Of a stretch of 59,982 nucleotides of DNA, positions 51,166 to 59,982 are shown piece by piece. The DNA is from Leisingera sp. NJS204 (GTDB lineage Bacteria; Pseudomonadota; Alphaproteobacteria; Rhodobacterales; Rhodobacteraceae), in the NCBI RefSeq assembly GCF_004123675.1, contig NZ_CP035423.1, positions 1 through 59,982 of the forward strand. The letters run 5' to 3'. A model generated the notes under the pieces. The model was not told the DNA's origin. It saw only the letters and a list, made by a program, of their open reading frames with translations, and searched no databases. A program made the translations under genes and the position numbers. Positions within the stretch are counted from its first letter, which is position 1. The number at the start of each line of letters is the position of its first letter.

Positions 51166-53016
51166 TTACCGTTCCCGGCTGCGGTCCTGTTGCTGGGTTC
51201 TTTCTCGCGGCTGTTCCTGGGACTGGCCTGCGTGTTTGCTAGATGCGTCCGGGCTGGCCGGCCCCCTTACCCGAGCTTGTTCAATGATTTTTGATACGTC
51301 TTTCGAGGAGATAGCTTTTACAGCGGCTTGCTGTTTCGCACTCACATTCGGAATCCGCTGAACATCGTACTGACGGCCCGCGCGGATCCCGTTTGCGAGT
51401 TCGTGGGAGGCCATTTCTCGGACGGTTGCCCGGTCTTTGTCTGATACACCAGCAGCCCGCATTTCAGCTTCGATCAATGCCAGTGTGCTTGCAGCACCAC
51501 GCAGTTGAGGATCGCGGGCCGCTTCTTTCTGGTTCAGCCGTTCCTCTAGGCGGTCTGAATGCCGATGCTGCTCTTGCTGGTGCTTGGTTCCGTTTTCCGC
51601 GTCCGGATTTCTCGCCACGTTGGCAGCCTCTTTTTTGGGTTCATGTGAACCGGCACTTTCAATGACCGGCTCGTCTCTTTTCTGGACGGGTTCAACGCGG
51701 TTTCTGGCCTGATCCTGGCTGCGTTCAACATCACGAGCACCCCATTCCCGCCTGAAGGTGTTTTTCTGGCGTTCCTCGCCGGTCTTGGGGTCGCGTTCCG
51801 TGACCGTGACAGACTTTTGCCCGTCGTCGTAGATTGTGGCTTTGTCTCCGACTTTGAGCTGGTGCTTGTCGAGCATATCAGGAAGGCCAACCCCCCAGAG
51901 CTTGTGAGAACGGCCGTCCGCCAGCTCCAGGGCCACATACGGGGTGGCGGATGCGCCCTCTCGATCCCGGTAAGGTGCTGTGCCAGTGTCTGTGACTTTC
52001 CCCTCCAAGCCCTTTTTGTAGTCGATCATCTGAATGACGTTCGAAGGGCCTTTTGCCTGGGATTCTGCCTGAGCGGCGGCATCGGACTGACGACTAGGTG
52101 AGGCCTTGCCGTTGTCAGTGCGTTCAATGACGCGTTCGCCGATCAGCTCAGCCCGGCGCTCGGTTTCAGCCCGGTCTTTGTCATTTGGCCTGTAGCCTTT
52201 GACCTCGATGCCTTGCGCAGTTCCCTCAATCCACATTTCCCGGCGAAACTCCTCCGGACCTTTCACCTTCATGGACGCCCAGCCTCGATGCGCAGCCAGC
52301 TCGATCATATCCATGGCCGTGCTGCGGTCTGCGTTCTTGGTGTGCAGGCTGTCGCCGCGATCCGAAATCACTGGCCGTTTGTCGTCATATGAGCGGAACA
52401 ACTCTTGCCGGTTGGCCTCGCGTGTCAGGATGAACCGCTCTTCGAAGCTCTTTGGCATCGCAAAGCGTTCATTGTCCGTTTTTTCCGGTTGCGGTGCCGC
52501 TGGTTCCGCGGTTCCTTCAGGAGCATTGTCGAGAACCGGCGTCATTACAGGCGGAGCCTCTTTGCCCGGCTCGCTGCCTTCTCTGCTCTGCTCTTTGGCC
52601 GGTTGCGGTTCCTGAGGCTCTTTCAGGGTAACAGGGGTATCGTCAAACAAATCCGGCGTCTCAGCCTGTGATTTTTGACCAGTACCTTCCCGTGCCGGGC
52701 CTTGGGCGGCTATGTCCTTCTCCGCGATCCGGTCGTGATATGCTTTCCAGAACTGCAGGTCTGTTTCGCTCCCATTGTCGGATTTCACCATTTCGAGGGG
52801 CGGAGCCAGTTTGGCATGTTCATCGCCGTTGCGGCGACTGCTCGCCAAGGTGCGCGCGCCTTTATCGCTGGCCTCTACCACCATGGGAGCAAGCTCCCCA
52901 GTAGCCTCCGCAAAAGCTCTCCCGGCTTCGGCGGCCGTCGAATAGCGGGCCTTTTCGTCGGAAAGGGCATAGGACAGCTCATAGCCCTGATTAACCTGGT
53001 TCTGTGTCTCAGCCAT
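51166..53016 (-). CDS. LPD7-domain conjugation protein
   Basis: A 616-residue protein with long low-complexity charged stretches and one recognisable domain, LPD7: RGDSLHTKNADRSTAMDMIE, AAHRGWASMKVKGPEEFRREMW and AQGIEVKGYRPNDKD. LPD7 is found at the C-terminus of TraI-like relaxases and in separate conjugation proteins. Later, YVALELADGRSHKLWGVGLPD looks like a second, LPD-type domain. It follows virD4 on the same strand and faces the relaxase gene. Confidence 0.82.
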   Translation of the reverse strand: MAETQNQVNQGYELSYALSDEKARYSTAAEAGRAFAEATGELAPMVVEASDKGARTLASSRRNGDEHAKLAPPLEMVKSDNGSETDLQFWKAYHDRIAEKDIAAQGPAREGTGQKSQAETPDLFDDTPVTLKEPQEPQPAKEQSREGSEPGKEAPPVMTPVLDNAPEGTAEPAAPQPEKTDNERFAMPKSFEERFILTREANRQELFRSYDDKRPVISDRGDSLHTKNADRSTAMDMIELAAHRGWASMKVKGPEEFRREMWIEGTAQGIEVKGYRPNDKDRAETERRAELIGERVIERTDNGKASPSRQSDAAAQAESQAKGPSNVIQMIDYKKGLEGKVTDTGTAPYRDREGASATPYVALELADGRSHKLWGVGLPDMLDKHQLKVGDKATIYDDGQKSVTVTERDPKTGEERQKNTFRREWGARDVERSQDQARNRVEPVQKRDEPVIESAGSHEPKKEAANVARNPDAENGTKHQQEQHRHSDRLEERLNQKEAARDPQLRGAASTLALIEAEMRAAGVSDKDRATVREMASHELANGIRAGRQYDVQRIPNVSAKQQAAVKAISSKDVSKIIEQARVRGPASPDASSKHAGQSQEQPRERTQQQDRSRER

Positions 53017-53030
53017 AATTACCTCTCAAT

Positions 53031-55163
53031 CTATGCAACTTCGGGGCTGGGGAGATCGACGCCAAGCGACGAAAGCAGCTCCTTGGTCCCTTCTGGCGAT
53101 GCTAGCTTTCCGGATTTCTTGAGCGCAGCGAGCTTTTCCCTCGCGCTCGAATGATCCAGTTTCAGCCGTTCCGGCATGATCTTGCCGGGGTCTTCAATTT
53201 CCTCGGTGGTCATTTCAACGCTGGCTGGCTGGCCGTTCGCAACATTCTCGTCGCGATGCGCTGCCAGAGCAGTGATCCGAGCCATTTCTTCCCGCAGTGC
53301 CATCACCTCTTCGCGGGTTTGGGCCTGTTCTTTGCGCAGTTCCCGGTTTTCCTCTTCTACCCGCGAAACCTTGTCATCGAGCGGGTTGGGAATGATCGAG
53401 GGTATGTCGGGCGGAGCAATCTTAGAGCGCTCCAAGAAAACTTCTTCGGCATAGAAGCGCAGCTTGTTCGCCATGACAGGCGGTTGTCCCGCGATGATCA
53501 CAAGGGCTTTGGATTGATCCATTGCCAGAAGCTCCTGGGGCATCATCAGGGAGCGTTTTTGCTCGCTGGTGCTGACTGTGGTGCCTTTGCTGTGCGCCAG
53601 GTGCTTCGACTTGGATTCGCTTTTGCTTTCCATTGCCAAGGTGCCGAACCGTTCAGACAGATTGCGCGCTTCCTTCAGGCTTTTCGGCGTGAACACGACC
53701 TCGACACCCGCGTTGTCCATGTACGCCGCTGCGCCATCCGCGCCGTAAATGTCGGAAAGCTGAGCGGGCGTCTGAATGATCGTCAGAACCTTTAGGCCGT
53801 AGCCGGCGAAGTAACCGATGCCGCGCTTGAAGGACGGCAGTTCACCAACGGCGGCAAATTCGTCCATGCACAGCAGAACCTTGTGCTTCAGCTCAGGATT
53901 GTTTTCCGGAAGTTCCTGCATGTTGGCGTCAGCACAGGACTGAAAGAAAAGGTTCAGCAGGGGCCCCAGGCGCCCGAGGTTGTTGGGGGTGATGCCGACG
54001 TAAATCGACATGCGCTGTTTTCTCAGGTCCGCGAAATTGAAGTCAGATTCTGACGTGGCTCGGTCGAGCATGGGGTTTGCGAACAAGCCCAAGTTGGCTG
54101 TGATGGTGGATTTGACGCTCTCAAAGGTGTTTTCAGACTTGGAGATAAAGTCGGTCAAGGCGGCTTCTGTCTGCCAGGACAGGGGGCGGTTTTCAGCTTT
54201 CCTGTCCTCGATCCGCCTCCTGAACGTCTCAACGACATTGCCGCTCAAAGTGAGCTGACGGAAGATCTCGCCCAAGGTGAACGGCAGCTCCGGGGTTTCT
54301 GCGAGATAACCGCCGACGCCGACGAACGCTGTTTGTGCAGCTCGATCAAAGAACGGGTCTTTTGACTGCACTGGAATGAAGAGATCGGCCAGCCGTTGCA
54401 GATCTTCAATCTGGAAGTCACCGCCGCGGCGAACCGTTGACAGGGGGTTCCAACGATGGGTTTTGCCATTGGGATCCAGCGGGTCGAAGAGATAGACGTC
54501 CTGGCCGCCGCTTTTGCGAAACCCAGCCGTCAACGTCCAGTTCTCTTTTTTAATATCAAGGATCACGGCCGACCCGGGCCAGTTCAGCAAGTTTGGAACA
54601 ACGACACCGACACCCTTGCCTGAGCGCGTGGGGGCATACAGAAACATATGTTCAGGCCCGCCATAGGTCAGCAAGTTCTTGGTCGTCAGGTGGCCGGTGG
54701 CCGCGATCTTGACAGCTCCGCCTTCCTCAACGTGGCGGCCCAGCTTGTCCACGGGTTTGCCGTAGTTCCGGGAGGGCAGGGGGCCGGTGAACCCGGCGAT
54801 CAGCCCATTTTTGGACCGCAAGCCCGCGGCCTTAATGTCCCGATCCTCTGCAAAGCGAGCCTTGCCGTGCAGATCCTGTTTTGGCTTGTTCATCAGGAAC
54901 GCCAGAACAATGAACAGGGCGGGTGCCAGTCCTGCGTAGCCGGAGAGTTTGACCCATTTTGATACTTCGGCCCCCGAGTAGTCAGAGAGGGCAATTCGGG
55001 GCCATAGAAAGAGATCCTGGATAGGATCAAAGGAGAGGTTCAAACTTCGGCTGAGGACGAAGCCAGACAGGGCCAAGCCGCCACCGATTGAAAAGAGTGC
55101 GCAGAAGCCAAGGAATGAGCCCTTTGCCGCTGGCGAAAGGTCAGGCCATTTTTCAAGTATCAT
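53031..55163 (-). CDS. virD4: VirD4, type IV coupling protein
   Basis: A 710-residue TraG/VirD4 ATPase that brings the relaxase-DNA complex to the channel. Two N-terminal transmembrane segments (about residues 15-40 and 75-92) precede Walker A YAPTRSGKGVGVVVPNLLNW and Walker B LLCMDEFAAVGELP. A long C-terminal coiled region follows (VEEENRELRKEQAQTREEVM). It overlaps virB11 by four bases and is followed by the LPD7 gene. Confidence 0.96.
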   Translation of the reverse strand: MILEKWPDLSPAAKGSFLGFCALFSIGGGLALSGFVLSRSLNLSFDPIQDLFLWPRIALSDYSGAEVSKWVKLSGYAGLAPALFIVLAFLMNKPKQDLHGKARFAEDRDIKAAGLRSKNGLIAGFTGPLPSRNYGKPVDKLGRHVEEGGAVKIAATGHLTTKNLLTYGGPEHMFLYAPTRSGKGVGVVVPNLLNWPGSAVILDIKKENWTLTAGFRKSGGQDVYLFDPLDPNGKTHRWNPLSTVRRGGDFQIEDLQRLADLFIPVQSKDPFFDRAAQTAFVGVGGYLAETPELPFTLGEIFRQLTLSGNVVETFRRRIEDRKAENRPLSWQTEAALTDFISKSENTFESVKSTITANLGLFANPMLDRATSESDFNFADLRKQRMSIYVGITPNNLGRLGPLLNLFFQSCADANMQELPENNPELKHKVLLCMDEFAAVGELPSFKRGIGYFAGYGLKVLTIIQTPAQLSDIYGADGAAAYMDNAGVEVVFTPKSLKEARNLSERFGTLAMESKSESKSKHLAHSKGTTVSTSEQKRSLMMPQELLAMDQSKALVIIAGQPPVMANKLRFYAEEVFLERSKIAPPDIPSIIPNPLDDKVSRVEEENRELRKEQAQTREEVMALREEMARITALAAHRDENVANGQPASVEMTTEEIEDPGKIMPERLKLDHSSAREKLAALKKSGKLASPEGTKELLSSLGVDLPSPEVA

Positions 55164-56188
55164 GACGTTGCACCTTCAAATTTCTGGCGTGGGTCAAAGT
55201 AGATTTCGGTGATGCGATACCTGCCGTTGCCGCGCTTTACCTGCACAACCACATCGACCATCTGGAACAGCATTTCCTTGATCTCAGATCGCTTCAGATC
55301 GCGCCCCGCATCACTTTCCTTCACCAGCAAGGCGAGCTGTTCAAAAGCCAACATGGCGGAATCCGCGTGAATAGTAGTGATCGAGCCGGAATGCCCGGTG
55401 TTGACATTGCGAAGGTAATAGAACGCCTCTGCGTCCCGCAGCTCCTGCAGGAAGATCCGATCAGGGCGCATCCGCAGAGAACTTTCAAGAAGCTGGCGGG
55501 CGGAGAGTTTCGCCTGGCCCTGGCCGTCCTTCGAATAGATCAAGCGCACATTGTTTGGCTGGGGAATGACCAGCTCCACAGTGTCCTCAATCGTGATGAT
55601 GCGTTCGTGCTCTGGAATTACCGGGATCAGAGCTTTTGAAAAGGTGGTTTTGCCAGAGCCGGTCGAGCCGGACACTAGAATGTTTTTCTTGTTCAGCACC
55701 GCGCACTGCAGAAATTCTTTCCAGGATTTTGCGGCATGGAATTCAAGCAGCTTTTGGTCGACCTCAGACAGCGAATTGGTTTCGGTCAGAATCTCATCGA
55801 ACATGCCCGACTGTTCGTAGTCGTCCAGAGTGAAGGTGCGCTCAGCAGGCTTCCGGATCGTGATGCTGACTGTGCCATCCGGAACCGCAGGTGGGATAAC
55901 AATCTGGATCCGCTCGCCACCGGGCAAGGAGCCGGAAAGGATAGGTTTTGTAGCGCTGATAGTTTGTTTGGTGAAGGTTGCCGCAGTGGTGGCAAAGCTG
56001 TTCAGGTGCGCGAAGGTGAGCGCGTCGATCTGTTCGACCTTCCAGCCCTCATAGGTTTCTATGAAAAGCTCTTGAGGCCGGTTAATGCACAGCTCAATAA
56101 CATCCGGCCGGTTGAGATGGTGTTGAATCGGAGCCAAGAAGGAAGCAAGCCCCGCTGGGGCTTGCCGGGGCGTGTTTCCATCGAGCAT
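55160..56188 (-). CDS. virB11: VirB11, T4SS traffic ATPase
   Basis: A 342-residue hexameric ATPase of the PulE-VirB11 family. Walker A is SGSTGSGKTTFSKAL, with the Asp box ITIEDTVEL, Walker B LRMRPDRIFLQELRDAEAF and the His box GHSGSITTIHADS. The length is normal. It lies between virB10 and virD4. Confidence 0.97.
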   Translation of the reverse strand: MLDGNTPRQAPAGLASFLAPIQHHLNRPDVIELCINRPQELFIETYEGWKVEQIDALTFAHLNSFATTAATFTKQTISATKPILSGSLPGGERIQIVIPPAVPDGTVSITIRKPAERTFTLDDYEQSGMFDEILTETNSLSEVDQKLLEFHAAKSWKEFLQCAVLNKKNILVSGSTGSGKTTFSKALIPVIPEHERIITIEDTVELVIPQPNNVRLIYSKDGQGQAKLSARQLLESSLRMRPDRIFLQELRDAEAFYYLRNVNTGHSGSITTIHADSAMLAFEQLALLVKESDAGRDLKRSEIKEMLFQMVDVVVQVKRGNGRYRITEIYFDPRQKFEGATS

Positions 56189-56192
56189 GGCT

Positions 56193-57335
56193 CTACCTCG
56201 TTTTCAGGCGGTATACGTTAGAAAAATCAAGGTCTCGGGCCACCATAACAGCAACCTCTTCACCTTGGTTCTTACGCAGAATGATTGGGACGTTGATGGT
56301 GCTTTGCAGTTCAGTCTGAGCCAGGTTACTCACGCCATCCGTTGTGTTCTCAATGGTGTCAGCATTGCTTTGGCTGGCTGCGTAGCCGGCCAAGGCATCG
56401 TCAATCACAGACAACAGAATGGTGCCGCCGAAACGCGTCCAAAACTGAGTGTCAATGTCGCCGTTGAAGCCGGCACGGCCGAGGCCGTCAGTCCCGGCCG
56501 AGTCGAGAGTGACCACCACGCCATGAGGTGTTTCCGCCCGCGTCCAGATCACAAAGAGGCGCTTTGTCCCGCGTTGCAGGCCGCCACGATACTGCCCGAC
56601 AATGCGTGTCCCCTTTTCCAAAAGAATGACGGTGCCGGTGGTCGAATAGATGTTGTCTGTGACCGTGCATCTGACCATTCCAGGTTGGGATGAATCCATG
56701 GCGGTATCGAGTGCGCATGGGATTATGGTCCCTTGGGTTATCGTCAGGTGAGGGTTTTCCAGCACGGTTGCCAGGGAGCTGTTCAGCTTGGTTGTCTGCA
56801 AGTCCGTCGCCAGGCCCGAGGCACCCTGACCCTGCCCGTTATCAGTGTTTCCAAACAAACTGCCGCCAGTTGCCCCGTCTGCATTTGCCTGAGGGGTGTT
56901 CCGGGCCGTGCCCTCGTATGCCATAAGCGGAGCCCGCTTTGAGCTTTCAAACAACAGTTCGGCTTGGGATGGTTCGACCGGAAGTTGCTGTTCTTCGATT
57001 CTGATCCGTTCGATAGGACCAACCGGCTTTTCTTCGTTCTGGGGAGTTGCTGGCGCCGGAGTTTCAGGCTGCGGTTCCGCAATATCGGCGGGCTGAAACT
57101 GGCTGCCAGATCGAATACGGCGTGTGCTTTCCGTCACCTCTTCGACCGGCTGTTCCTCAGCTGAGGGCCATTGCAGAAAAGCGAGAACGCCAAGAAACGC
57201 GATGCCCGCGGCCACGCCGAGCTTTTTCCCCGTGTCCGAGCCGCCAGCCTTGGCTTTGCTGTCAGCAATCGAGGTGATACCACGTTCACCGTCCAGGGTC
57301 TGCCCATCGGTGGAGCTGTCTTGATCAATTGCCAT
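56193..57335 (-). CDS. virB10: VirB10, T4SS energy-sensing channel protein
   Basis: A 380-residue protein with one transmembrane helix (LGVAAGIAFLGVLAFL, about residues 38-54) and a Pro/Glu-rich periplasmic linker. The conserved C-terminal TrbI/VirB10 domain contains LTITQGTIIPCALDTAMDS and GTRIVGQYRGG. It spans both membranes and passes the VirB4/11 signal to the outer pore. It touches virB9 at 57335. Confidence 0.96.
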   Translation of the reverse strand: MAIDQDSSTDGQTLDGERGITSIADSKAKAGGSDTGKKLGVAAGIAFLGVLAFLQWPSAEEQPVEEVTESTRRIRSGSQFQPADIAEPQPETPAPATPQNEEKPVGPIERIRIEEQQLPVEPSQAELLFESSKRAPLMAYEGTARNTPQANADGATGGSLFGNTDNGQGQGASGLATDLQTTKLNSSLATVLENPHLTITQGTIIPCALDTAMDSSQPGMVRCTVTDNIYSTTGTVILLEKGTRIVGQYRGGLQRGTKRLFVIWTRAETPHGVVVTLDSAGTDGLGRAGFNGDIDTQFWTRFGGTILLSVIDDALAGYAASQSNADTIENTTDGVSNLAQTELQSTINVPIILRKNQGEEVAVMVARDLDFSNVYRLKTR

Positions 57336-58186
57336 TATTGGCTCCCTCCAATGACTTCGCGATTTACACGGTGGCTGGTTGTACTGGTGCTGATCGCCGT
57401 GTGTCCCTTGCCGACGCCTACGTTGTAGACGGCAGTGACTTCCCGCCCCAGGCGGAGGCGGATTTCATGGGCAACGCCATGCACAATAACCTCGTTGCGG
57501 TGAACAGTGGTGTTTGCCAGGCGCTCTTCACCGTCGGTTCCAACCATGTAGACGGACGGCAAGCGATTGCTGCGCTTGAAGGTTAGAACTGTCATATCTC
57601 CGTTGTCGTAGACGGTAGACGGCTGAAGATTGCGCGAGCCAGCTGCGAGATACTGCCAGTTTTTGGTTCCTGAGTGCGCCACGGAAGCCGACAGGCGGGA
57701 GCGCGCTGCTTGCTCCTGGGCTGCTTGCCTATCAGCTGCGCGCGCCTCCCGGCGGGCCTCGGCTTCATCGCGGGGATAGCGGAAACGCACCTGAAAATAC
57801 ACATCACGGTTGTTCACCATGATGTCGCCTTTGCGGGTGATCAGCTCGAACGAGTAAGTTCGGGTTGTTCCGTCGGAACGGACGGTCGCAATTTGAAGGT
57901 TTGTTGGGGGGTGAGCCTCACGGGCTTTCAGGTATAGGATGTTGCCTCGCGGCTTGAACTCCCAAGCGACGGTATCGCCGCCGCCAACGTCCAAGATTTC
58001 TTCGGATTGGGAGAATACAATTTGAACAGCCGTTCGCACCGTGCCGACGACACGCACCACGTCCCATTCATTGTAGTTGACCGACCGGACCCGGCTGTCC
58101 GAGGTACTGGGGTTAGGAACATCCAGCGAGAAGGCAGGGGAAGCGGCCAAGAGGCAGGCAGCGACGAGAGGAACAAAGCGTTTCAT
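57335..58186 (-). CDS. virB9: VirB9, T4SS outer-membrane core protein
   Basis: A 283-residue exported protein. A signal peptide (VPLVAACLLAASPAFS) precedes the N-terminal domain (DSRVRSVNYNEWDVVRV) and the C-terminal CagX/VirB9 domain (NWQYLAAGSRNLQPSTVYDNGDMTVLTF). It forms the outer core with VirB7 and VirB10. It overlaps virB8 by four bases. Confidence 0.96.
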   Translation of the reverse strand: MKRFVPLVAACLLAASPAFSLDVPNPSTSDSRVRSVNYNEWDVVRVVGTVRTAVQIVFSQSEEILDVGGGDTVAWEFKPRGNILYLKAREAHPPTNLQIATVRSDGTTRTYSFELITRKGDIMVNNRDVYFQVRFRYPRDEAEARREARAADRQAAQEQAARSRLSASVAHSGTKNWQYLAAGSRNLQPSTVYDNGDMTVLTFKRSNRLPSVYMVGTDGEERLANTTVHRNEVIVHGVAHEIRLRLGREVTAVYNVGVGKGHTAISTSTTSHRVNREVIGGSQ

Positions 58187-58866
58187 TGCACCACCTCCGG
58201 ATCTGCGCGGTAGTCGGTGACGACAAAGCCGAGCGGGTTAATCATGCGGTCCTGTGAGCTGATTTCAGCCTGACCATCGAATGTGTAGGTAAGGGTCGCG
58301 ACCCACTGGCTGCGCCGCTCCAGGTCCTCGTCCTCGTTCTTGGTGACGCGGTAAAAGCGAACCTGCGCCAGCCCGTCGTCCAGAAAGGAAACCGAACGAA
58401 TTTGAACTTCGGCCTTGGTCTTTTTTCCGAAGATGTATTGCGGACTGTCCGGGTTCGATGCGTTGTAGTGTGCCGCAAATTCAGTCTGTTCTTCCGGGCC
58501 GGACATAATCTGCACATGGTCAAAAATGACGCTGCGCGCGGCATAGGAATAGCCTTCGCGTGTGCGGACGTAGAGCGCCAGAAAATACTTGGCGATGGCC
58601 TCGTTATAGACTTCCTGGCCGTCGGTAAGCGCCGTCATGACTTCCGGAACGCCGGTGGCTTCATCGACCCGGATAACGAATGGCTCAACCGTTTTCAGAG
58701 GGGCCAAGAAGGCGACGGCAGTGACGCTGGCGATTGCGATTAAGCTGGAAACCCCAGCTACGGACCAGGCCAACAGTTTTGACCGCTGCGCAGCAGAAAG
58801 TCTGTCCTGATCAAAGGTGCGGGCCTGGTTAAAATACTCCTGAAGCTCTTTATCACTCTGGATCAT
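58183..58866 (-). CDS. virB8: VirB8, T4SS assembly factor
   Basis: A 227-residue bitopic inner-membrane protein: a short cytoplasmic N-terminus (DKELQEYFNQARTFDQDRL), one transmembrane helix (LLAWSVAGVSSLIAIASVTAVAFL), and a periplasmic NTF2-like VirB8 domain ending NPLGFVVTDYRADPEV. The start at 58866 overlaps the virB7 end by 14 bp. The open frame to 59013 would run through virB7 and is not used. Confidence 0.95.
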   Translation of the reverse strand: MIQSDKELQEYFNQARTFDQDRLSAAQRSKLLAWSVAGVSSLIAIASVTAVAFLAPLKTVEPFVIRVDEATGVPEVMTALTDGQEVYNEAIAKYFLALYVRTREGYSYAARSVIFDHVQIMSGPEEQTEFAAHYNASNPDSPQYIFGKKTKAEVQIRSVSFLDDGLAQVRFYRVTKNEDEDLERRSQWVATLTYTFDGQAEISSQDRMINPLGFVVTDYRADPEVVQ

Positions 58867-59041
58867 TGGTCGCTCCATTTCCTTTGACGCCAATCTCTGA
58901 CTGCTTGCGCTGAAGCGCTTCCTGGTAGTCCCATTGTGTCGGATTGAGAGGGCGAACGATTGAACCTTGTACGGTGGGCAAAGGCGTAGTTGTTGCGCAC
59001 CCTGCCACGCCAAGCAGGGCGAGAATGACGATCTGTTTCAT
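58853..59041 (-). CDS. virB7: VirB7, T4SS lipoprotein
   Basis: A 62-residue lipoprotein starting MKQIVILALLGVAGC (lipobox GVAGC), with a proline-rich short mature part (TTTPLPTVQGSIVRPLNPTQW). It anchors VirB9 at the outer membrane. It lies between virB6 and virB8. GAGGAACC-like bases near the start are compatible with translation; the longer frame to 59149 is not used. Confidence 0.88.
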   Translation of the reverse strand: MKQIVILALLGVAGCATTTPLPTVQGSIVRPLNPTQWDYQEALQRKQSEIGVKGNGATNDPE

Positions 59042-59099
59042 AGAGGAACCTTGTTGTACGAGTTGAAGGAGCTGATTTGCTATTGCTTGGGAACTGAAA

Positions 59100-59982
59100 T
59101 CATCGCCGTGATGCGCTCCCGCTTGAGCCGCCAGAGCCGCCAGAGCCACCGCCGCTAGATGGTTTTCCCAAGCTCTTTTCGACGGCTCTTTGAAGCATAC
59201 CAGTCGAGGCTTGCGCCCCTGCCGAAAGACCTGATGCCATGGAAGGGATCAGCAGGAAGAAGATAATTCCGCAGGTAAGGCCAACGAGGAAAGCAAAGTA
59301 TGCTCCTGTGGCATCAACCCCGTTTGTTTGAGCCGCAATATTCGCAATCAGTCCGGTCATTACAATCGCGAGAACGATCACCAAGAGTTTCACAAGAGCG
59401 AAATTGAGAATTTGGCTCAGCCAAGAGAAGAACCAGCTACGAGTGGCATCGAACAATGCGAAGCAGATAAACAAAGGGCCAATGGCGGATAAAATTGACA
59501 GAAAGAACGTAGTTGCCAGGGCCGCTGCAAGAGAAATGCCCGCAAACAACAACGCATACCCCATGATGAAGTAATAAACGACCTCACCGATAAGAGCGCC
59601 TGTCCAACCTTCAGAGGCGTGACGTTTAGCCGCTTCAGAGGCAAACAGATCAGCTTGCCTCATAACAGAGTCACCAGGAATTGTTCCGGCGCCGCCTGTT
59701 ATGCCGTTGATAAACTCCGGAATACCTTGATTGATCGTGCTGCTGACCCACTGGGTGTAGTCACCGGCAGAAGATACCAGGCTCCAGATGATTGCCAACT
59801 TGATCCCGCGAATGGCAAAATCCAGAACAGGCTCTTGGATCACGCCCTTCATGATGGCGATGCCATACAGTATCAAGTACAAGGTCATTGCAGCAGTTAG
59901 AGGCGCAGCAAGCGCGCCAGACATACCAGCAGCAACAGCGTCAGTCTGCTGTGTGAACGCCGCAATGAGGCTATCATATAGA
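59100..59982 (-). CDS. virB6: VirB6, polytopic T4SS inner-membrane protein (gene crosses the window junction)
   Basis: Inner-membrane channel component of the conjugative type IV secretion system. The visible part has long hydrophobic stretches typical of VirB6/TrbL and a Gly/Ser-rich tail. The frame is open to base 59982. If the sequence is circular it continues at bases 11 to 1, where an ATG at 11..9 is preceded by AGAGGTG overlapping the eexN stop codon. The complete product would be 297 residues, beginning MIQGLYDS. It sits between eexN and virB7, the usual order in VirB operons. The family call is firm; the start depends on circular closure, which the perfect frame supports. Confidence 0.92.
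   Translation of the reverse strand, partial: LYDSLIAAFTQQTDAVAAGMSGALAAPLTAAMTLYLILYGIAIMKGVIQEPVLDFAIRGIKLAIIWSLVSSAGDYTQWVSSTINQGIPEFINGITGGAGTIPGDSVMRQADLFASEAAKRHASEGWTGALIGEVVYYFIMGYALLFAGISLAAALATTFFLSILSAIGPLFICFALFDATRSWFFSWLSQILNFALVKLLVIVLAIVMTGLIANIAAQTNGVDATGAYFAFLVGLTCGIIFFLLIPSMASGLSAGAQASTGMLQRAVEKSLGKPSSGGGSGGSGGSSGSASRR

Noticed and set aside
1..59982. tRNA, rRNA or CRISPR arrays
   Set aside because: No tRNA-like cloverleaf, rRNA segment or regularly spaced direct repeat was seen while reading; the repeats present are the A, B and C modules and mobile-element ends.

Overview
The window is best read as a complete circular conjugative plasmid of 59,982 bp from a member of the Rhodobacteraceae (Roseobacter group). 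The two ends join in frame. The virB6 reading frame that runs off the right edge continues at the left edge, where an ATG at 11..9 preceded by a ribosome-binding site completes it. Gene content, codon usage, the solitary RepC-type initiator and the DUF3768/DUF932/ParB-like leading genes all point to an alphaproteobacterial host.

Layout. (1) A VirB/VirD4 type IV secretion operon on the minus strand crosses the junction: a first hypothetical gene, virB1, B2, B3, B4, B5, eexN, virB6, B7, B8, B9, B10, B11, virD4 and an LPD7-domain gene (4967 down to 1, then 59982 down to 51166). (2) At 5.2-8.9 kb, on the plus strand, lie a secreted Cys-rich protein, a RepC-like replication initiator, two small secreted or membrane proteins and a nuclease-like protein. 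(3) At 9.0-26.0 kb is a minus-strand stress operon (DUF4394, ECF sigma, anti-sigma, FAS1, secreted MsrB, DoxX). A 13.2-kb Tn3-family transposon has cut its msrB gene exactly in two. The transposon carries tnpA, tnpR and res, a cobalt-uptake block (CbtAB, cobalamin riboswitch, DUF1636) and a copper-handling operon (lipoprotein, TolC-like, multicopper oxidase, cupredoxin-CusF, ABC membrane protein, cytochrome c). (4) At 26.5-34.9 kb is a mixed accessory region: Fic toxin-like module, serine recombinase, AT-rich orphan ParA, LysR regulator, DUF481 protein and small regulators. (5) At 34.9-49.0 kb is the leading region. Nearly every gene points right, towards a putative nic site at 49004/49005. 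The region is built of repeated cassettes: a roughly 1-kb hairpin-rich non-coding module (A+B) in front of the genes and a 150-bp terminator/hairpin module (C) after them. It also holds the RHH-ParA-KorB-like partition operon with three parS-like palindromes. (6) At 49.0-50.8 kb are a MobC-like accessory protein and a MOBP-type relaxase.

How it works together. RepC replicates the plasmid and the RHH/ParA/KorB-like set segregates it. MobC and relaxase nick the minus strand at oriT, VirD4 couples the strand to the VirB channel, and EexN limits redundant entry. The inferred transferred strand is the template strand for the rightward leading-region genes. The hairpin-rich A/B modules are therefore candidates for promoters that work on single-stranded DNA during entry. 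This is the observation most worth testing.
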